Of a stretch of DNA of 64,000 nucleotides, positions 61,199 to 64,000 are shown piece after piece; positions within the stretch are counted from its first letter, which is position 1, and every line of letters begins with the position of its first letter. Source of the stretch: Cladorrhinum sp. PSN259. Taxonomy: Eukaryota > Ascomycota > Sordariomycetes > Sordariales > Podosporaceae. Location: contig MU867064.1 of assembly GCA_033725935.1 (NCBI GenBank), forward strand, positions 434,001 through 498,000, read 5' to 3'. A program made the translations under genes and the position numbers. The notes below the pieces were generated by a model. It did not search any database. It worked only from the letters and a program-made list of their open reading frames with translations, and was not told the origin of the DNA.

Positions 61199-62729
61199 TT
61201 ATGAAGACGACTTTTTGGGCCGACACACTGGCAGCGGAACCGACATGGACAGCTTCGGCTGGACGACCTCCAGATCCGACCACTCCTCACTAGAGGCATC
61301 ACTGCTGTCTTCAGCAGGCCACTGCGGCACCGTAATCATATCAACCGGCATCCCATCCCGCTTCCATACCTTCCCATCGGCCATCACGAAGCTAACCTTC
61401 CTCAGGGCATTCTTATCCTCCCTGGGATCAGCATCCAAAGCAATGATATCCGCCCTATTCCCCCTTTCGAACCACCCAAACCGGAAACCAGACATATCAC
61501 CTCCGCAAGCCTCCCAGCCAACCACCGTGGCTGCTTCCAACGCATCCTCAAGCTTCATTCCAGACTCAATCAAAATCTCAATCTCCCTCACATTTAAACC
61601 GTGATTAAAAGTCCCCGTGTCGCCTCCAGCGGCGATCCTGACTCCGCGCTCATAAGCCTTCCTAACCCGTAGCTTGCAAGCTTCAAACATCTCAGCGGGT
61701 AGCTCCTCCGCCGTCGCCATGGTAGGCACCCAGATTGTACCGTTTTCCGCCATCGCCTTGAACAGTTCATCCTCGACTCCGTACGTATCCTCAAAGATAT
61801 GCTCGATGCTAGTCACACCTGCCTCGCTCGCCCATATCGCAGTCCTAGTCTCACCGGCATGCGCAGCGACAGGCGCCTCAGCCAACTTGGCTTCCTCCAC
61901 TATAGCTTTCATCTCCGCCTTGGAATACAGCGGGATAGCAGGGTTTCTTCTCTTAGGGGGGAAAAGCACTTTGCCTCCGCCCGACGCAGGGCCGGCGATA
62001 TCAGGCGGCCAGCGCATCGTCTTCCTCCTGTAGTCAGCGTAGAACTTGATGACGTCCGCACCCTCGCTGATTCTGCGTCTGACTCCGGCTCGCACGCCCC
62101 AGACACCATCAGCTACGTCTGACGCGCGGGGAACGGAGAGACCGAGTCCGTTCCCGCCCACCCGGTTCTCGACACGGATTTCGTATGAGCCTGATGAGGC
62201 GAGAGCATCGGTGGCCACGAAGAGGCGAGGACCTGGTGTGAGACCGCGGTTGATGCAGTCTCTCAGGTTTGCGTCTGCGTTGCCGAGGGCTTCTGTGCCG
62301 AGATCTCTGTAAGTGGTGTACCCAGCCAGGAGGGCCGCGCGGGCGTGGTTCGAGGCGCGGATTGTGCGTTCCACGGCGGATTGATCACGCATCTGCTGGG
62401 TTCCATTTCGCTCACTGTGATGAGGGTATTAATTATGTGGGAGCAGGAGGTGAAATGGAATGACGGATAAGGGAGTCGCACTTGTAATCGTGGATAAAGA
62501 TGTGAGTATGGGCATCGACTAGGCCTGGGAGGACTACCTTGCCTCGGAGGTCAATGTCTCCTGACTTTGTGGTGACGACGAGCGAGGCATCTTCTTCATC
62601 ATTCCGGGTAGTCGTGCCGACGATCTCGCCGGTTTGGAGGTCAACTTCAATGGAGATGTTTTTGAGGAATGCCTTCTTCTTGGGGTCGAAGAGGAGGGAC
62701 GTGTGAATTTGGAAGGTTGAGGTCGGCAT
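61199..62729 (-). CDS. Metal-dependent amidohydrolase (imidazolonepropionase/prolidase-like)
   Basis: TIM-barrel hydrolase of the amidohydrolase superfamily. Substrate is unknown; the closest type is the group annotated as imidazolonepropionase-like or Xaa-Pro dipeptidase-like hydrolases. Two exons, 62729-62482 and 62414-61199, give 487 residues. The N-terminal beta-sandwich half leads into GLVDAHTHIF, the HxH metal site. Then come GYTTYRDLGTE, VIKFYADY (likely carbamylated or bridging Lys), VAAHAGE and IEHIFED (metal histidines) and AAGGDTGTF (catalytic Asp). The C-terminal ADIIALDADP closes the sandwich. The last 45 residues are an acidic/serine-rich extension with no match to the core. No signal peptide, so probably cytosolic. 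It is tandem with the small gene to its right, with about 490 bp between them. Confidence 0.9.
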
Positions 62730-63216
62730 TGTGAGTATTTATTAAAGAGGTTTGAGTAAGTGGTACAGATCAGAAGGACCAAATACGGGCGGTGGATGTT
62801 TGAGAGGTGGTGACACTGGTGTAGGTGGTGTTGGATGTGGGCTTTTGCCAAGCCTGTAAAGAAAGGTCAACAGATGATGATGCCGATGATGCGGAAATAG
62901 GAAACGTCAAGGCATTTCCAGTTGTTTTTAGATGAGAATAGAATAGAAATATTGCGTCTCTTAGTTCGTTCGGCGACCATTTATACTTGTAAAGTTTGTT
63001 GAGCAATTGGAGGAGAGCAGAGCCATAGGGTTGTAAAATTGTTGTTCTGGTCTCACCCAATCGGCATTCCGCACGCAGTCAAGAACCTTGATGGCCGCCT
63101 GAATCATCATTCACACACCGCGACAGCTCACAAGTCTACTTTCCAACGCATCAAGATAAAAATAAATCCAGAGATGAACTTTCAGATTAGTTTATTCGCA
63201 CATCTAACTAAATTGT
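62730..63216. promoter_or_regulatory. Intergenic region upstream of the amidohydrolase
   Basis: A 487-bp interval between the small gene's stop and the amidohydrolase start, expected to contain the amidohydrolase promoter. A 96-codon minus-strand frame at 62770-63060 fills part of it but has no domain and no link to either gene. Confidence 0.5.
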
Positions 63217-63714
63217 CTAGTTGTCCTTCTTCTTGAGGGTTGCCTCATCATCGGCTTGTAACTCGGCATCGATCTGGGCTCCCCTGGAAGGCTTGTTGCC
63301 GTGAAGTTTGGCCTAAGTAATATTGTGATTGGGTTTAGCCTTTGAACTCAAGCTTTGATCTCGGCGGTGAGGGTGAGGAAGGTAGTATTGATGGTGGGTG
63401 TACTGACTGGAGCTGTTGGGTCTTCCTTGCCGAGGGCAACCTCCAAGGAGTCCTTATTGGAATCTGAGGCTTGCCTCTCAGCCGCAGCACGATTTGCAAG
63501 CGATCTTGAGTCTTCTGTATTTGTGGAAGACGCTGTTAGTCATCTTTTAGCTATCGGTATGGTGTTCCGAGATCCTACTTGTGTCGTTGAGCTGGTGAGA
63601 GTTGGCGGCGCCCTCATTGAAACGGGCTCCGGATCCGAGCTCAGAAGCTTTCGATGTGCGCTGGTCACCGGCCTCGTAGACACCGCTGTTTCCAACCGAA
63701 GAGTTTCCAGACAT
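63217..63714 (-). CDS. Small hydrophilic fungal protein of unknown function
   Basis: Three exons, 63714-63579, 63514-63408 and 63312-63217, join in frame to a 112-residue protein. It starts MSGNSSVGNSGVYEAGDQR and ends in a Glu/Asp/Lys-rich tail. It is strongly hydrophilic, with no Cys or Trp, no signal peptide and no membrane segment, and is likely disordered. The C-terminal KLHGNKPSRGAQIDAELQ looks like the conserved core of a small family common in filamentous fungi that I know only as hypothetical or stress-associated proteins, so no function is assigned. Both introns have good acceptors (TACAG, CTTAG), and donors GTAGGA and GTCAGT. Overall composition recalls hydrophilin or dehydrin-like proteins, which is an inference from composition only. 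Confidence 0.8.
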
Positions 63715-64000
63715 GATGATGGTTTAGTTTGAGTTGTTTCTGGGTTGAAGTTTTGAAAACTGAATATGGATGGTGATAGATGCTTGATTGGGAGCTTGAT
63801 GCAGATGCCAGCGCCCCCATATATACACAGGATTCCGACCCCCTCCCCTTACACACGTCATCACACCCTTGGCCTAGTGCAGGCACATACAGTTTCGGTT
63901 CATGTCGTGATGGACCGACCGGTTCCCCGGGGTTGGATAAGTACGTCATTGATACGGCACTTCGGATTGGACGCACGCTACATAGAGACCATCATGCTAC
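63715..64000. promoter_or_regulatory. Upstream region of the small hydrophilic protein gene
   Basis: The last 286 bp lie upstream of the minus-strand small gene and should contain its promoter. On the sense strand a TATATA-like stretch (near 63819-63825) sits about 105 bp upstream of the start, and AG/CT-rich sequence follows. A C-rich segment near 63838-63848 could be a stress-type or zinc-finger site, but this is only suggestive. Confidence 0.4.

Noticed and set aside
62770..63060. 96-codon minus-strand frame between the amidohydrolase and the small gene
   Set aside because: No domain and no splice route in frame to the amidohydrolase, whose own start at 62729 is normal.

Overview
The window looks like nuclear DNA of a filamentous ascomycete, most likely a Eurotiomycete of the Aspergillus/Penicillium type. 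The reasons are short GT-AG introns of roughly 45-100 nt, intron-interrupted housekeeping genes on both strands, near-balanced base composition, and a fungal HOG-pathway MAPKKK of SskB/Ssk2 type. The species cannot be fixed from the sequence alone. I see no rRNA, convincing tRNA, CRISPR array, transposase or secondary-metabolite core gene.

Layout, left to right: poly-C run at the extreme left edge; chd1 chromatin remodeller (-, 1413-6670); rli1/ABCE1 ribosome recycling ATPase (+, 8808-11215, ten exons); prp40 U1-snRNP splicing factor (-, 12667-15529); trs65 TRAPPII subunit (+, 15988-17890); sld3 replication-origin firing factor (-, 18351-21490); ssk2/sskB MAPKKK (+, 22685-26915); a homeodomain transcription factor (-, 29596-31629, N-terminus uncertain); a gene-free stretch of about 10 kb; nug1/grn1 ribosome-biogenesis GTPase (-, 41591-43297); a glycerol-3-phosphate phosphatase-like HAD enzyme (+, 44168-45085); dis3/rrp44 exosome nuclease (-, 45385-48406); a second gene-free stretch of about 8 kb; rsc7/swp82-type remodeller subunit with an AT-hook (+, 56439-58992); an amidohydrolase (-, 61199-62729); and a 112-residue hydrophilic protein (-, 63217-63714).

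Most genes are conserved eukaryotic nuclear or housekeeping functions: chromatin (chd1, rsc7), RNA processing (prp40, dis3), ribosome production and recycling (nug1, rli1), replication (sld3) and trafficking (trs65). They are not an operon or cluster. The osmotic MAPKKK and the glycerol phosphatase belong to one physiological pathway but lie about 17 kb apart with unrelated genes between them.

The least ordinary features are these. chd1 and prp40 carry Arg-Asp/Arg-Glu mixed-charge repeat tracts, in a separate last exon of chd1 and in two places in prp40, encoded by 12-nt and 9-nt DNA repeats. rli1 has very small 5' exons, one only 12 nt, around its iron-sulphur cysteines. Two long gene-free regions lie upstream of the homeodomain gene and between the divergent dis3 and rsc7 genes. 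Gene models were rebuilt by hand from splice signals and reading-frame continuity; all exon boundaries are predictions.
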